Below the pieces are notes generated by a model, which was not told where the DNA came from, made no database searches, and was given only the letters and a program-made list of their open reading frames with translations. Made by a program: the position numbers and the translations under genes. Below are positions 17,276 through 27,689 of a DNA stretch of 64,000 nucleotides, piece after piece. This DNA comes from Symmachiella macrocystis (GTDB taxonomy: Bacteria > Planctomycetota > Planctomycetia > Planctomycetales > Planctomycetaceae), in NCBI RefSeq assembly GCF_007860075.1, contig NZ_SJPP01000001.1:4561490-4625489 (forward strand), written 5' to 3'. How positions within the stretch are numbered: position 1 is the stretch's first letter; each line of letters begins with the position of its first letter.

Positions 17276-17587
17276 TTCTGTTCTCCCTCTGATATGCGGA
17301 ACATTTGTCCTAGTGGCCCGGCTCCGTTGAGCCGCTATGATATTGACCAGCAGACAACAGGTAATTCGCCGGTTGGTTTGGATTCTTAGCCCGATTGGCC
17401 ATAATTTTGGGATGACCGGAAAATAATTGAAGTTCCCAACAGGTTTCGACGCCGCCACGACCACTTTTAACTGCAGGTAAATTCGCTCAACTGATTGACT
17501 CCAAACAGCTTACGGTGTCTGCCCTGCTGGGACCCCTACCAATATTCCCGACGAATACTGACCACTTATCTCACGGAGAAAGAAATC

Positions 17588-18058
17588 ATGATTCCTAAAA
17601 TCGCCTGCCTCTCGGTGTTGTCCGGCGTCATTTTCGCCAGTTTCGCGCTGCAAGCCGCCGACGAGGCGCCGACCGGGGAAGAACTGAATCCACACGAGGC
17701 TCAATTTCAGAAGATGCTCAAGGGAGCGGAGTTGATCGGGAATTTCTCCGTGATCAAAGATGGCCAGGAGTCCGAACCGAAGAAGGACACCTATAAAATC
17801 GTGGACTTAAAGAAAATGCCCAACGGATTTTGGCTGTTCACGTTTCAGTATGGCGATAAGCCGGCGATCCCCATGCCGCTACCGGTGAAATGGGCCGATG
17901 ATACGCCCATGATTTCGCTCACCAAAGTCGCCATTCCGGGACTGGGAACGTTTAGCTGCCGCGTTCTCTTCCACGAAGGCCAATACGCGGGGACCTGGCG
18001 TCACGGTGAAGTGATCGGCAACATGTGGGGCGTCGTCAAATCGCCCGAAGCGAAATAG
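17588..18058 (+). CDS. Small exported protein of unknown function
   Basis: 156 residues. ATG 17588 has GGAGAAAG upstream. The signal peptide spans about 1-23, with cleavage likely after LQAADEA. The mature part begins with a short acidic helix (about 28-44) and continues with strand-rich sequence: LIGNFSVIKDGQ, DTYKIVDLKKMPNGFWLFTFQYG and FHEGQYAGTWRHGEVIGNMWGVV. The last phrase resembles a small beta-barrel that reports loss of signal by extent (GTW...G). I recall no family name. It is likely periplasmic and transcribed alone from the divergent region shared with the coiled-coil gene. Confidence 0.75.
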   Translation: MIPKIACLSVLSGVIFASFALQAADEAPTGEELNPHEAQFQKMLKGAELIGNFSVIKDGQESEPKKDTYKIVDLKKMPNGFWLFTFQYGDKPAIPMPLPVKWADDTPMISLTKVAIPGLGTFSCRVLFHEGQYAGTWRHGEVIGNMWGVVKSPEAK

Positions 18059-18129
18059 CAACAGCGCCCAAAGGTGTTGGTCGCCCCAATGGCGAAGCGC
18101 GTCGTTGGGGCCAACTGCAGATTGAAATG

Positions 18130-18153
18130 GGGTGCCACTGGCTTTGCCAGTGC
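18130..18153. repeat. Short copy of the GGGTGCCACT palindromic repeat
   Basis: Begins GGGTGCCACTGGC; CACTGGC pairs with GCCAGTG around a TTT loop. It corresponds to the first half of the bipartite repeats at 26.2, 26.5 and 36.6 kb, but with a shortened stem. It lies in the gap between the small exported protein and the OmpA-type gene. Confidence 0.65.
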
Positions 18154-18254
18154 AAATCAGAATCAGGGAACGACTAATAAAGCACGGGTAGATCCAGTAA
18201 CAGCCCGCTACTTCAGTCTGGCAACTGCATTATCAGATTTGCGCTGCACCGTTT

Positions 18255-19082
18255 TTAACGAGGCTGTTGGGCGTGGATGACGATTTCCACACGGCGGTTG
18301 CGGGCTTTTCCCGCTGGGCTATTGTTGTCCGCCAATGGACGCGAGGAACCGTATCCGGCGACCGACAACTGCGCTTCCGAGAGCCCCCGTTTTCGTAGGG
18401 CATAATAGACCGCCCGTGCGCGACCGAGAGAGAGTTCTTCGTTGTTTTTCCAACTGCTACGGCGAATCGGGTCGGAGTCGGTATGTCCTTCGACGGTCAC
18501 GCGCTGTTGTGGGTATTGGGACTGAATCGTCGAGACGACATCGTCGATCAGTTTCGAGTTTTGCGAAGTGTTTTTGATCGACGCCTTTCCTGAGGCAAAC
18601 AATTGGGCGCCGTCGAGACGAATCCGTACGTCGCCGCCATCTTGATTGACATCCGCACCAGGAATGTTGGCCAACGGCAGATTCCCGGCGGGGGTATAAC
18701 CGACTTCGGTCGAAGGCAGCGCACCTTGGCCGGCATACGAGCCTTGGTTGCGACGTTCGATGGTCAGTTCATCCCGTAGATCCGCGACCGTGTCTCGACT
18801 CTGTTGCAACGAGGCTTGCATCTTTGACGTCTGTTGTTGCTGCTGGGCAAGATGCGCTTGCAGTCGCTGGTTATCAGCGTCCAAACTAGCGGTGCGCGCG
18901 TTCAATTCTTCATAGCGGGCCATCAAGTTGGCCTGTTGTTGTTGCAGGGCTTGATGCGTCGCCGGCGGAACGCCTGTGGGATATCCCGAGATGCGTGGCG
19001 GGGCGACAGTACAGCCCACAACATACAGCGGGATTAAAGCCATGAACAACGTGCTGAGTTGAGTTTTGGAGAGGGAGATCAT
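18255..19082 (-). CDS. OmpA-family peptidoglycan-binding lipoprotein
   Basis: 275 residues from ATG 19082; the frame is open further upstream to 19262 without signal-peptide character. A signal peptide ends in YVVGC, a fair lipobox, so Cys near residue 24 is likely lipidated. A Gln-rich coiled coil (about 40-105) and a linker follow. The C-terminal OmpA/MotB domain (about 150-270) has VTVEGHTDSDPIRRSSWKNN, LSLGRARAVYYALRKRGL and AGYGSSRPLADN...RNRRVEIVI, all hallmarks of peptidoglycan binding. It probably tethers the outer membrane to the cell wall. Planctomycetes do make peptidoglycan. It is a single gene. Confidence 0.92.
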   Translation of the reverse strand: MISLSKTQLSTLFMALIPLYVVGCTVAPPRISGYPTGVPPATHQALQQQQANLMARYEELNARTASLDADNQRLQAHLAQQQQQTSKMQASLQQSRDTVADLRDELTIERRNQGSYAGQGALPSTEVGYTPAGNLPLANIPGADVNQDGGDVRIRLDGAQLFASGKASIKNTSQNSKLIDDVVSTIQSQYPQQRVTVEGHTDSDPIRRSSWKNNEELSLGRARAVYYALRKRGLSEAQLSVAGYGSSRPLADNNSPAGKARNRRVEIVIHAQQPR

Positions 19083-19452
19083 CGCCGCACCAATGAAAAG
19101 TCTTGGACAAACAAAATTCCGCAGCCGGCAAACAGCCAGGCCGCGCGCGTCATAATCCACTGCCAATCGCGGCAGCAGGCACGACAACCATAGAATGGAG
19201 AGCAGGGGGTGAATCTGAGATGAGAGTCCGCTGTCGGCATCGGCGAGATTATGAGAGGGCAATCCGTTTTTCCGGGCCGCTGTGCGGGGCGGGAGTGTAT
19301 CGCCGGATCAAATTTGCTGCAACCTCAGAGCGGCGAGGTGCACACCCGGACAGTCGGTTTTGAGAGGCTGGTAATCTCGCCTTGGTGGTCTGACCGCATG
19401 GAGATAGACTTTCCCCGCATTTAGCACAAGTCATCATTCGGAGGACGCCCCG

Positions 19453-20301
19453 ATGCGCTTACGAGGGATTGTTTCCTACTATGCCGTCTTCTCTATGGCA
19501 GCCGCCAGTCTCGCCGCCGCTGAAGAACCAACAGCAAAACCGCCGGCAGAAAAACCAGCCGCGACATCGCCAGAACTGCTTGACCTGCTCCAAAAATGGG
19601 AAGCCGCTTCGCACCAGGGGGAGGTCGTCGAGATTCAGTTTGAGCGGTACGTCTACGATCACACGTTTTTCACCGAACGACGCGGCATCGGCAGGCTTGT
19701 CGTGCAGCAGCCGAATCAAGGCTTGTTAGAACTGAAACCGATGCCCATCCAGAGCGAGGAAACGAGCACGGGGAAGGATCCCAACGGACTGCCGTATGAT
19801 CTGCGGCCGACCAGTCCAATGCTGTGGTACTGGGATGGGAAGCATTTGAATCAAATTGACACGAAGGAGAAAAGCTATAAACGCATTGCAATTCCGGAAA
19901 CAAATCCCGCGACATCGGATGAACTCAGGACCGGTTTTGCCAGCTGGACAGATCACTTGCAGATAAATAGTAAACCGCATTATCTGTTTCATATGGTCGC
20001 TCATATCAAAGCTGAGCAACTGCTCAAAAATTATGATTGGTTTCGGGGTAAGAAGAATTCCAATGGGTTCCGCCTAGTTGCTCGCCCCAAAAAAGAGGGG
20101 TTGCGACAGGAGTTCAAGCAAATCGACCTCCTGATCGACGAAGAGTCACTACAGACTTACGCTACCCGGATCGAACACACAGGGGGACGAGCCCAAACGG
20201 TTAGCGTAATCAAAGACATGAAAACTGACCCGGCGCAGATCGGCGATTGGCGGCCGAAGTTGAGCGGCTACAAATTAGTCGGCAATCCGGGAACGGAATA
20301 G
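19453..20301 (+). CDS. Exported TIGR03009-type planctomycete protein
   Basis: 282 residues; ATG 19453 is preceded by GGAGGACG. The signal peptide covers about 1-23, and a Pro/Ala/Glu-rich linker follows. The domain from about 38 onward shows the features of the planctomycete TIGR03009 family: LLDLLQKWEAAS, FERYVYDHTFF, GIGRLVVQQPNQGLLELKP, MLWYWDGKHLNQIDTKEKSYKRIAIP, and a closing part with FRLVARPKKEGLRQEFKQIDLLIDEE. The alternating strands resemble LolA/LolB-like periplasmic lipid carriers, which is a fold-level impression only. It is convergent with the PQQ propeller gene, with a 16-nt gap. Confidence 0.8.
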   Translation: MRLRGIVSYYAVFSMAAASLAAAEEPTAKPPAEKPAATSPELLDLLQKWEAASHQGEVVEIQFERYVYDHTFFTERRGIGRLVVQQPNQGLLELKPMPIQSEETSTGKDPNGLPYDLRPTSPMLWYWDGKHLNQIDTKEKSYKRIAIPETNPATSDELRTGFASWTDHLQINSKPHYLFHMVAHIKAEQLLKNYDWFRGKKNSNGFRLVARPKKEGLRQEFKQIDLLIDEESLQTYATRIEHTGGRAQTVSVIKDMKTDPAQIGDWRPKLSGYKLVGNPGTE

Positions 20302-20317
20302 CAACGGCGAGACTCGC

Positions 20318-21799
20318 TCACTCGTCGCCGACGCAAATCAGTTTCGTGCGGGTGCGGATATACAGTCGTCCTTCGGCGATTGCGGGGGTCCCGACGATGC
20401 TGTCGCCCATGTCGTTTTTGGCCAGGATCTCGTAGTCCGGACCGTCGGCTAGCACCACCACAAAACCGTTTTCGCCTGCCAGATAGATTTTGCCGTCGCC
20501 ATAGATGGGCGATGCGAAGTATTCGCTCGTGTTGCTGATCCGTTTGGCGCGGCGGAGCACCTTGCCCTCTTCCGTATCGAATACGGTGGTGATGCCGCCC
20601 CCTTTGATCAAAAACATGCGGCCGTCATGGACGAACGGCGAGACGATGTGGTCGGTGTATTTGGTTTTGTGCTTCCACAGCACGTGCGAATCGGTCACGT
20701 CTCCCCGTCCGCCGCCGCGAACCGCCAGGACAAATTGGTCCCCGGCTTCTTCGGCATCAAAGCGGGCACCGGCGAAGTTGTCGGGATGCAAGAAGGCATA
20801 GTCGAGTTCCTCCCCCTCAAGAAAACCATCCTTGTTCTTGTCGCCGCGTTCGAAAGTCTTTTTGAAGAACGACTCGGGAATCTTTGTCTCGCCGACAAAC
20901 CCTTGCATCTCCTCGCGGGTCAGTTTGCCGTCACTGTTACCGGTCTCTGCCTGATCGGCCGTTGCCAACCATTGATTGGCGATCCCGCCGCTTTGCAGTG
21001 AGATATAAATCGTGCCGTTTTGGCAGACCGGTGTGGTTTTGATATTGCGCAACAACACCTTGGCATACCACAACCGTTCGCCGTTGTTGGGATCGTAGCC
21101 GATCAACTTCCCGGTCCCGGCAACGACCAATTCGTCACCCTGGTCGGTTTCGCAGATGACAGGGTGTGAATAATTGACCGCCATGTCACTGCGATCGTCC
21201 ATCCAAACGATTTCGCCTGTCTCTTTATTCAGAGCATAAATCGCCGGGGCCAGGTCGTCGTCCTGACAGAAAATGACCAGATCCTTATACAGCACGGGCG
21301 ACATCGCCGGTCCCCATTTGAAGACAAAGAACGGCACCGGCAGTTTCTTTTCCCACAATTGCGCGCCGGTGGCTGCGTCGAATGCCAGCATGCCCATCGT
21401 GGGAAAATAGACATACACATGGTCGGCATCGGCGGCGGGGGTCGTGCTGGCATGACTGTTGGTTTCATGCACTTCAGCCAGCGGACCGGTCTTCCAAGTC
21501 TGCTTCCAAATCGGTTTGCCGGTTTTCGCATCAAAGGCGAGCAGGCCCACGGTTTCTTTGTCGACCATGGCTGTCACAAACAATCGTCCGGCGGCGATCA
21601 CCGGCGACCCGACCCCTTCGCCAATTTCGTCTGACCAAAGGACATGCTCCGTCTCTGAAAATTCGACGGGCAACGTCGCGGTGGTTGTCGAAATCCCACT
21701 ACAATTCGGCCCGCGAAATTGCGGCCAGTCCTCCGCATGAAGTGCGCATGTGGAAAGTACGGCAACCGCGAGACAAATAGAGCGAAAAACTCGATGCAT
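20318..21799 (-). CDS. Exported PQQ-like beta-propeller with inserted EF-hands
   Basis: 493 residues with AAGGAG before the ATG. A signal peptide (about 1-22) is followed by DWPQFRGPNCSGIS, the usual opening of planctomycete PQQ-like propellers. Blade repeats follow (LAFDAKTGKPIWKQ, LAFDAATGAQLWEKK, YALNKETGEIVWMDD, IGYDPNNGERLWYAK). Between blades at about 282-335 sits an EF-hand pair: a degenerate first loop (NSDGKL) and a canonical second loop DKNKDGFLEGEE (320-331). The propeller resumes to the end. This is a BamB/quinoprotein-like fold, but quinone ligands are not evident. Role in the periplasm unknown. It is convergent with the TIGR03009-type gene. Confidence 0.92.
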   Translation of the reverse strand: MHRVFRSICLAVAVLSTCALHAEDWPQFRGPNCSGISTTTATLPVEFSETEHVLWSDEIGEGVGSPVIAAGRLFVTAMVDKETVGLLAFDAKTGKPIWKQTWKTGPLAEVHETNSHASTTPAADADHVYVYFPTMGMLAFDAATGAQLWEKKLPVPFFVFKWGPAMSPVLYKDLVIFCQDDDLAPAIYALNKETGEIVWMDDRSDMAVNYSHPVICETDQGDELVVAGTGKLIGYDPNNGERLWYAKVLLRNIKTTPVCQNGTIYISLQSGGIANQWLATADQAETGNSDGKLTREEMQGFVGETKIPESFFKKTFERGDKNKDGFLEGEELDYAFLHPDNFAGARFDAEEAGDQFVLAVRGGGRGDVTDSHVLWKHKTKYTDHIVSPFVHDGRMFLIKGGGITTVFDTEEGKVLRRAKRISNTSEYFASPIYGDGKIYLAGENGFVVVLADGPDYEILAKNDMGDSIVGTPAIAEGRLYIRTRTKLICVGDE

Positions 21800-21887
21800 G
21801 GATGACTCCTTGTGTGATGTTCGCTATCGATCCTAAGCCGCCATCGTCGTCAACACAATGGTGAAGCATCGCCAGGCATAAAACGCG

Positions 21888-21929
21888 AACGGCCTCGTGA
21901 ACCGGGCAGTACCGATTCACGAGGCCGTT
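21888..21929 (-). terminator. Hairpin terminator after DUF1559 gene
   Basis: Perfect 14-nt arms, AACGGCCTCGTGAA (21888-21901) and TTCACGAGGCCGTT (21916-21929), with a 14-nt loop. In the minus direction it is followed, after CGCG, by TTTT. On the plus strand TTTTT follows directly, so it may also work from the other side. It lies 32 nt past the DUF1559 gene's stop. Confidence 0.8.
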
Positions 21930-21961
21930 TTTAGGTTTTTATCAACGGTTAGGGACCGGTG

Positions 21962-22903
21962 TTAGAACGAGACGACCTCGCCGTCATTCTTGATGCCGGA
22001 ATGCTTGTAGGTGGGATAGTCCATGTTCTCTCCCAAAAATCGAACGGAACCGTCACAGAAAAGAAAATGCGTTCCCCCAGTATGGCGGCTCCAGAAATTG
22101 ACGATGTGGCCCGATTGATTCGGCGTATGTTCCATTGCCGGCATCATGCCCATTGAAGGTTGCCCGACGTGTCCCAACACCAAATGCGAGGAGCCTTCGG
22201 TCATCATCGGCATCATCGCCATGCCGGCGTTCACCGTTGCGCCGGGGAGTGCGGCGTACCATGTCGATTCAGTCAGATCGTGCGTCCGTTCTCCCACAGC
22301 CAGCGTATTGGACGTCCCATCCGTGATGTCCCGGATTTTAACGCTGCTATTGCGAAACAAAATGCCGGTGCCCTTGCCGGGATTCATCGTGACGCTGCCA
22401 TAGCCGAAGACGCCGACATAATTCGAAGAAGCAACCCGAGCAATCAAGGTGCCTGTTGAATCGTTGACGTCGAACTGTGGTTGAACATCGTCCGAAGCAC
22501 AAATGAAAACCGACAACGGTGTCAGTCCCATGAGGACGTTGTCAGGTTCAGTGGAGTTCTCATTAAAATCCAATCCCTGAAAAACAGCGGGTTGTTCTAG
22601 ATAGGGCAACAACAGCGCCGACCAGGCAAATCCCGATCCCGTTTCGGCTCCCACACCGTCGTCAGCGGTGACCCCTTCAGCAATGTATCCCGGGGGAAAT
22701 GTGCTGAACACATCGTGGTAGTTGTGCAGGGCGATCCCGATTTGCTTCAGGTTGTTCCGGCACGAGGTCCGCCGCGCCGCTTCGCGCGCTTGTTGAACGG
22801 CCGGTAAGAGCAGTGCGATAAGAATGGCAATGATGGCGATCACCACCAGAAGTTCGATCAATGTAAATCCGCGCTTGTGGCGCAGTCGTTTGTGTGTAGA
22901 CAT
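21962..22903 (-). CDS. DUF1559 prepilin-like exported protein
   Basis: 313 residues from ATG 22903, with AGAGGAAAG upstream; the open frame extends to 23026 without relevance. A type IV prepilin-like N-terminus is clear: a basic leader ending in KRG, then [32 protein letters not shown]1559 follows, with the invariant [15 protein letters not shown]...FPPGY, and the typical C-terminus containing [21 protein letters not shown]. Such proteins are the largest family of planctomycetes and are thought to be pseudopilins or envelope proteins, processed by prepilin peptidase. The CDS is followed by a strong hairpin terminator. Confidence 0.96.
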   Translation of the reverse strand: MSTHKRLRHKRGFTLIELLVVIAIIAILIALLLPAVQQAREAARRTSCRNNLKQIGIALHNYHDVFSTFPPGYIAEGVTADDGVGAETGSGFAWSALLLPYLEQPAVFQGLDFNENSTEPDNVLMGLTPLSVFICASDDVQPQFDVNDSTGTLIARVASSNYVGVFGYGSVTMNPGKGTGILFRNSSVKIRDITDGTSNTLAVGERTHDLTESTWYAALPGATVNAGMAMMPMMTEGSSHLVLGHVGQPSMGMMPAMEHTPNQSGHIVNFWSRHTGGTHFLFCDGSVRFLGENMDYPTYKHSGIKNDGEVVSF

Positions 22904-23093
22904 GAATTCTTTCCTCTGTATGCAGTGCGGAGCAGGTCCGCGTGTCTTTGTGGGGTGCGTAGCGCTTCTGTTCAGTGCGCACGGCGGACCGACGAACGGT
23001 CGTAGTAACGGTGGGCTCGAAGTCAAACGGGGAATGTCGTGCTTCGATTGTCGTACTTCGTTTGAAGTGTGCGACAGATCGTGCAGCGAGAAG

Positions 23094-23122
23094 CACTGTT
23101 GGACAAGCCAACAGTGGCACCC
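23094..23122. repeat. Inverted copy of the GGGTGCCACT palindromic repeat, covariant stem
   Basis: On the minus strand it reads GGGTGCCACTGTTGG then CTTGT then CCAACAGTG. The stem differs from the copies at 26.2, 26.5 and 36.6 kb by a C-to-T on one side and the matching G-to-A on the other, so pairing is kept. It is a single half-element; the second half is absent or decayed. Confidence 0.75.
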
Positions 23123-23157
23123 GTTGAGTGAGAGCGTTCCCCATGGGAATGGGCGCG

Positions 23158-23631
23158 TTAGCAGTCGCGCGGCGGGGGCGTGGGCGGCTCGATCGCTCGC
23201 AGCGATGGCCCGTGTACTGACGGTAATGCCGTCTCAGCCCACTCGATGTTTGCCGGCACGGGCAAACCTGTCTCCACGATCCAGTCGGGGGACTGGGGTG
23301 ACCTCAGGCCATCGGTTCCTTGTCGGGGACAACTGAGCCACAAGCGGATCGCCAGTTGTGATTTCGTCGTCGTTGACTTTGCCAATGGTTTGGCCGCGCG
23401 TCCACAACACCCGGTCCCACAACGACAGACGTTGCCCCGTTTCGCACAACAACAGGAGGAGGCGACACCAAGCAGCGAATTCCCGTCCGCCGCCGTTGCC
23501 AATTCTATCCGATCAATACCCAGCCAGTTAGCCAAAACCACCGACAGCGTCACGACGACAACCAAGCACCGCGCGAAATTGTAGCGCGGCGAGAGGCGTG
23601 GTCGTTGGTGTTTGCGAGGCCGAGAGAGCAT
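23158..23631 (-). CDS. Exported Cys-rich protein
   Basis: 157 residues. A basic N-terminus precedes a hydrophobic stretch (about 20-37), giving a signal peptide or anchor. The middle has a cysteine cluster [20 protein letters not shown] (about 58-77): three consecutive Cys, then C-x-C and C-C. Such a pattern suggests metal or redox binding, and similar CCC...CRCG...CC motifs occur in small exported bacterial proteins. The C-terminal half is rich in Pro and ends [10 protein letters not shown]. It is single, starting 138 nt from the small membrane gene upstream. The reading frame on the other strand is a shadow. Function unknown. Confidence 0.65.
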   Translation of the reverse strand: MLSRPRKHQRPRLSPRYNFARCLVVVVTLSVVLANWLGIDRIELATAADGNSLLGVASSCCCAKRGNVCRCGTGCCGRAAKPLAKSTTTKSQLAIRLWLSCPRQGTDGLRSPQSPDWIVETGLPVPANIEWAETALPSVHGPSLRAIEPPTPPPRDC

Positions 23632-23768
23632 GGTTTAGGCGGGGCTGTAAGGTTTGTGTGGATTTTATGTCCACCATTCAGTCTACCGCTGTCCGAGGGC
23701 GTCGCAAGGGTTTTCCAACAGATCGCGGCGGGTTTCCCATTCTTGGTAAATTCCAAAGCCGAACGCGA

Positions 23769-24023
23769 CTATGAATAGACCTGCCACAAATCGTCGATAT
23801 ACCAATCGAAAAACTGATCCACCCAACTGCTATTTCTGTTGCCCCAAAGTAGCGGCGCATAGAATAAGTTGTAAATTGGTATTATCCATTCGGTATTTAG
23901 ATGCGCCTGCTCCATTTCAACGCAAATCTTAGTGACCGGCCCAACCGACAACACATAAATCACCGGCAGTAGAAGCGCCCACCTATACCAACCACTGCGG
24001 CGTTTTTGTTTTTCGTCGTTCAT
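23769..24023 (-). CDS. Small membrane protein, paralogue A
   Basis: 84 residues from ATG 24023 (MNDEKQKRRSGWYRW), with AGGAACTG upstream. One clear helix WALLLPVIYVLSVGPVTKI at about 15-33 follows a basic start. The rest is amphipathic with many aromatic residues (YNLFYAPLLWG, FDWYIDDLW). It closely resembles the gene immediately upstream, sharing (I/F)YVLS(V/I)GPV and the KRRS...W opening, so the pair arose by duplication. Function unknown. Confidence 0.7.
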   Translation of the reverse strand: MNDEKQKRRSGWYRWALLLPVIYVLSVGPVTKICVEMEQAHLNTEWIIPIYNLFYAPLLWGNRNSSWVDQFFDWYIDDLWQVYS

Positions 24024-24134
24024 GAGCAGTTCCTTCCTGTTGAGCACGGTCAAGCTGGTTCGGTCGAACGGAGGGTAGCGACTGAACTGTAATTTCGTGA
24101 AAACTGTTCAATTGCGTGCCTTCAATCCTTCCGC

Positions 24135-24392
24135 TCATCTAACTATTTCAACGCCCCACAAATCGTAATATCTAAGGAGTATTCGTAGCGCCGTGTCGTT
24201 ATGCATCGCGCAGTATCCGATTGGCCAATAAAAATTTCTTCCGATCGATTCCATCCAAGCGGTATCGTGCCCTGCAACAAATAGCTCCATTTCGATTCGA
24301 GCAACGGGTCCGATAGACAGGACGTAAAATAGCAGCAGCCCGATCGTCCACCAGACCCAAGCAAAGCTGCGACGTTTTTCCGGTTCCGTCAT
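24135..24392 (-). CDS. Small membrane protein, paralogue B
   Basis: 85 residues from ATG 24392 (MTEPEKRRSFAWVWW), with AGAGGAC upstream. The helix TIGLLLFYVLSIGPVARI aligns with its downstream paralogue. The C-terminal half, with IGRNFYWPIGYCAM and LLRYYDLWG, again matches in spacing (Y/F-rich, ending near DLWG/DLWQ). The two genes are 111 nt apart, on the same strand. They lie divergent from NAD synthetase. Function unknown; short paired genes of this type may report gene duplication rather than a complex. Confidence 0.7.
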   Translation of the reverse strand: MTEPEKRRSFAWVWWTIGLLLFYVLSIGPVARIEMELFVAGHDTAWMESIGRNFYWPIGYCAMHNDTALRILLRYYDLWGVEIVR

Positions 24393-24509
24393 GATTCGTC
24401 CTCTGGTTTCGATGCGGCCTGAGTCGCTGTCGCCGACTTCTGCCAATGATTATACTCGCATCGTCCGGTATTGCGACAACTCTTCTCACCTGCGGCGATA
24501 GATACAGCG

Positions 24510-26165
<1,656 letters not shown>

Positions 26166-26191
26166 CAGCTCATTGCATCAACTCCGAACCC

Positions 26192-26266
26192 GGGTGCCAC
26201 TGCTGGCTTGTCCAGCAGTGTTTAGCAGGTCATCCGGTTTACACTGGCGGGCAAGCCCACAACTGT
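26192..26266. repeat. GGGTGCCACT bipartite palindromic repeat, copy 1
   Basis: GGGTGCCACTGCTGG, a CTTGT loop and CCAGCAGTG form a nine-pair hairpin. After about 20 nt containing GTCATCCGGTTT comes a second half, CACTGGCGGGCAAGCCCA, which no longer ends cleanly in CAGTGGCACCC. The element lies 26 nt after nadE. Confidence 0.75.
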
Positions 26267-26454
26267 CCGGTTTAATTCTTTGGTTCTTGTCGTAACTCTC
26301 TATGAAATTCAACACTTTCGGCAATTTTCAGGCGCGCACGACTTCAACTCACGGGGGTGATGTCGCCATCCTTTTTGTTCTCTCTGGCAAAAAGGAGCCG
26401 CGTAATGTTCGAAGGTCAGATGGTGTTTCCACAACTGTTGGCGTTTCTCCCGCC

Positions 26455-26533
26455 GGGTGCCACTGCTGGCTTGTCCAGCAGTGTTTTGCAAGTCATCCGG
26501 TTTGCACTAGCGGACTAGCCGCCAGTGGCACCC
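26455..26533. repeat. GGGTGCCACT bipartite palindromic repeat, copy 2
   Basis: 79 nt, bounded by GGGTGCCACT and AGTGGCACCC. The first half is an exact nine-pair hairpin with loop CTTGT; the second, CACTAGCGG-ACTAG-CCGCCAGTG, is a hairpin with one mismatch. It shares the internal AGTCATCCGGTTT with copy 1, 263 nt away in the same orientation. Confidence 0.8.
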
Positions 26534-26578
26534 TTATTCAATGATCTAGTAACACCCGTAGCACAACAGACTGCCGGA

Positions 26579-27682
26579 TTACGTCTCCAGAATTTCCGCC
26601 AGTTCAACCACGCGATGGTCGCGAGCTGCTGCGAATGTTGCTTCAACGAGTGCCATCGTCTTCAAGTTGTCTTGGCCGGAGATGCTCGGCTCTATATCGT
26701 GAGTTAAGGCCATCAACAATTCGCCCATCGTGCCGCGGAAGGCATCGGGAAACCAGACTTTGTCCCAACGGGGGCAGATCCATTCCTCGGCCGCCGTGGT
26801 GGTGTAATCCAATGTACTGGGGGTACGTTCGGGATAACTGGGCCAGCCGATCGTGCCGCGGGCCAGCCCCTTGGTCCCTTCGACGCGCCAGGAAATCCCA
26901 ATGTCAGCGGCGCTCCCTTCGCGGGCGGGGCCGGTCCAAACGTCATCCCAACTGCTCGCGCGGCAGCCTGAGGGGAATTCGAGAATATACAGATTGATGC
27001 CGTCCGTGTGCGAAAACTGGGTACGGGGATCGGTCCGCGTGCTAGCCATGACGCGCGTCGGATCACCGAACCAATAGCGAAACGTGTCGAGGTGATGTAT
27101 CGACATCACGTACGTCGACAGCGAATCCAACTGTTCGCTCCAAGGCATCCAATGCGGAATCGCCCGCATGTTGATCGTGCCCAATACGGGATCGCCCAGC
27201 AGTTTTCGATCAAGCAAATCCTGACACGCCCGCACCGATTGGTCGTGCCGCATGTTTTGATTGACCGCCAAGGTGATTCCTGCGTCGGCGCACATTTGCA
27301 CCATCTCACGGGCAGCGGCATAGCTCATCGCCAGCGGCTTTTGCGCCAAGATTCCCCGTACATGTCGGCCGTGCTCTACGATCTCGCGGATGATGTCCGG
27401 TTGATGCTGCGGGGGGACGCCGATGTCGATCACCCGGATATCACTATCATCGAGCATAGCCCGCAAGTTGGCGAACACTCGCGGGATAGTGCGCTGTGCC
27501 GCGACCTCCCGCGCGCGGGCTTCGCGGAGTGAACTGATTCCCAGCACGCGAAAACCCGCATCCCGATAAGCGGGCAAATGACAGTCGCTGATGATAAACC
27601 CCGACCCCACGACACCAATGCCCCATTGATCAAGTCCGTCATCGAGAGGAATTTCATATTCCAACTCAGGCTGCAATTCCAT
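26579..27682 (-). CDS. Gfo/Idh/MocA family NAD(P)-dependent oxidoreductase
   Basis: 367 residues from ATG 27682; a TTG at 27697 would overlap the upstream gene. The Rossmann part opens with WGIGVVGSGFIISDCHLPAY, an atypical GxGxx(I) with GSG. AQKPLAMSYAAAREMV carries the conserved EKP-like lysine block (here QKP, Q replacing E). The C-terminal alpha/beta domain has MSIHHLDTFRYWFGDP, with the typical H-x2-D catalytic pair. Sugar or inositol derivatives are usual substrates; none can be assigned. There is no Tat signal, so it is cytoplasmic. It follows the GYF-domain gene after 7 nt, probably in one transcript. Confidence 0.92.
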   Translation of the reverse strand: MELQPELEYEIPLDDGLDQWGIGVVGSGFIISDCHLPAYRDAGFRVLGISSLREARAREVAAQRTIPRVFANLRAMLDDSDIRVIDIGVPPQHQPDIIREIVEHGRHVRGILAQKPLAMSYAAAREMVQMCADAGITLAVNQNMRHDQSVRACQDLLDRKLLGDPVLGTINMRAIPHWMPWSEQLDSLSTYVMSIHHLDTFRYWFGDPTRVMASTRTDPRTQFSHTDGINLYILEFPSGCRASSWDDVWTGPAREGSAADIGISWRVEGTKGLARGTIGWPSYPERTPSTLDYTTTAAEEWICPRWDKVWFPDAFRGTMGELLMALTHDIEPSISGQDNLKTMALVEATFAAARDHRVVELAEILET

Positions 27683-27689
27683 CAGGGGC

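Noticed and set aside
16514-17389. Plus-strand frame of about 291 codons
   Set aside because: Mirror of the coiled-coil gene on the minus strand; no signal or motif of its own.
26166-26578. CRISPR-like array from repeated GGGTGCCACT units
   Set aside because: Only two copies, each palindromic, unevenly spaced and without cas genes nearby.
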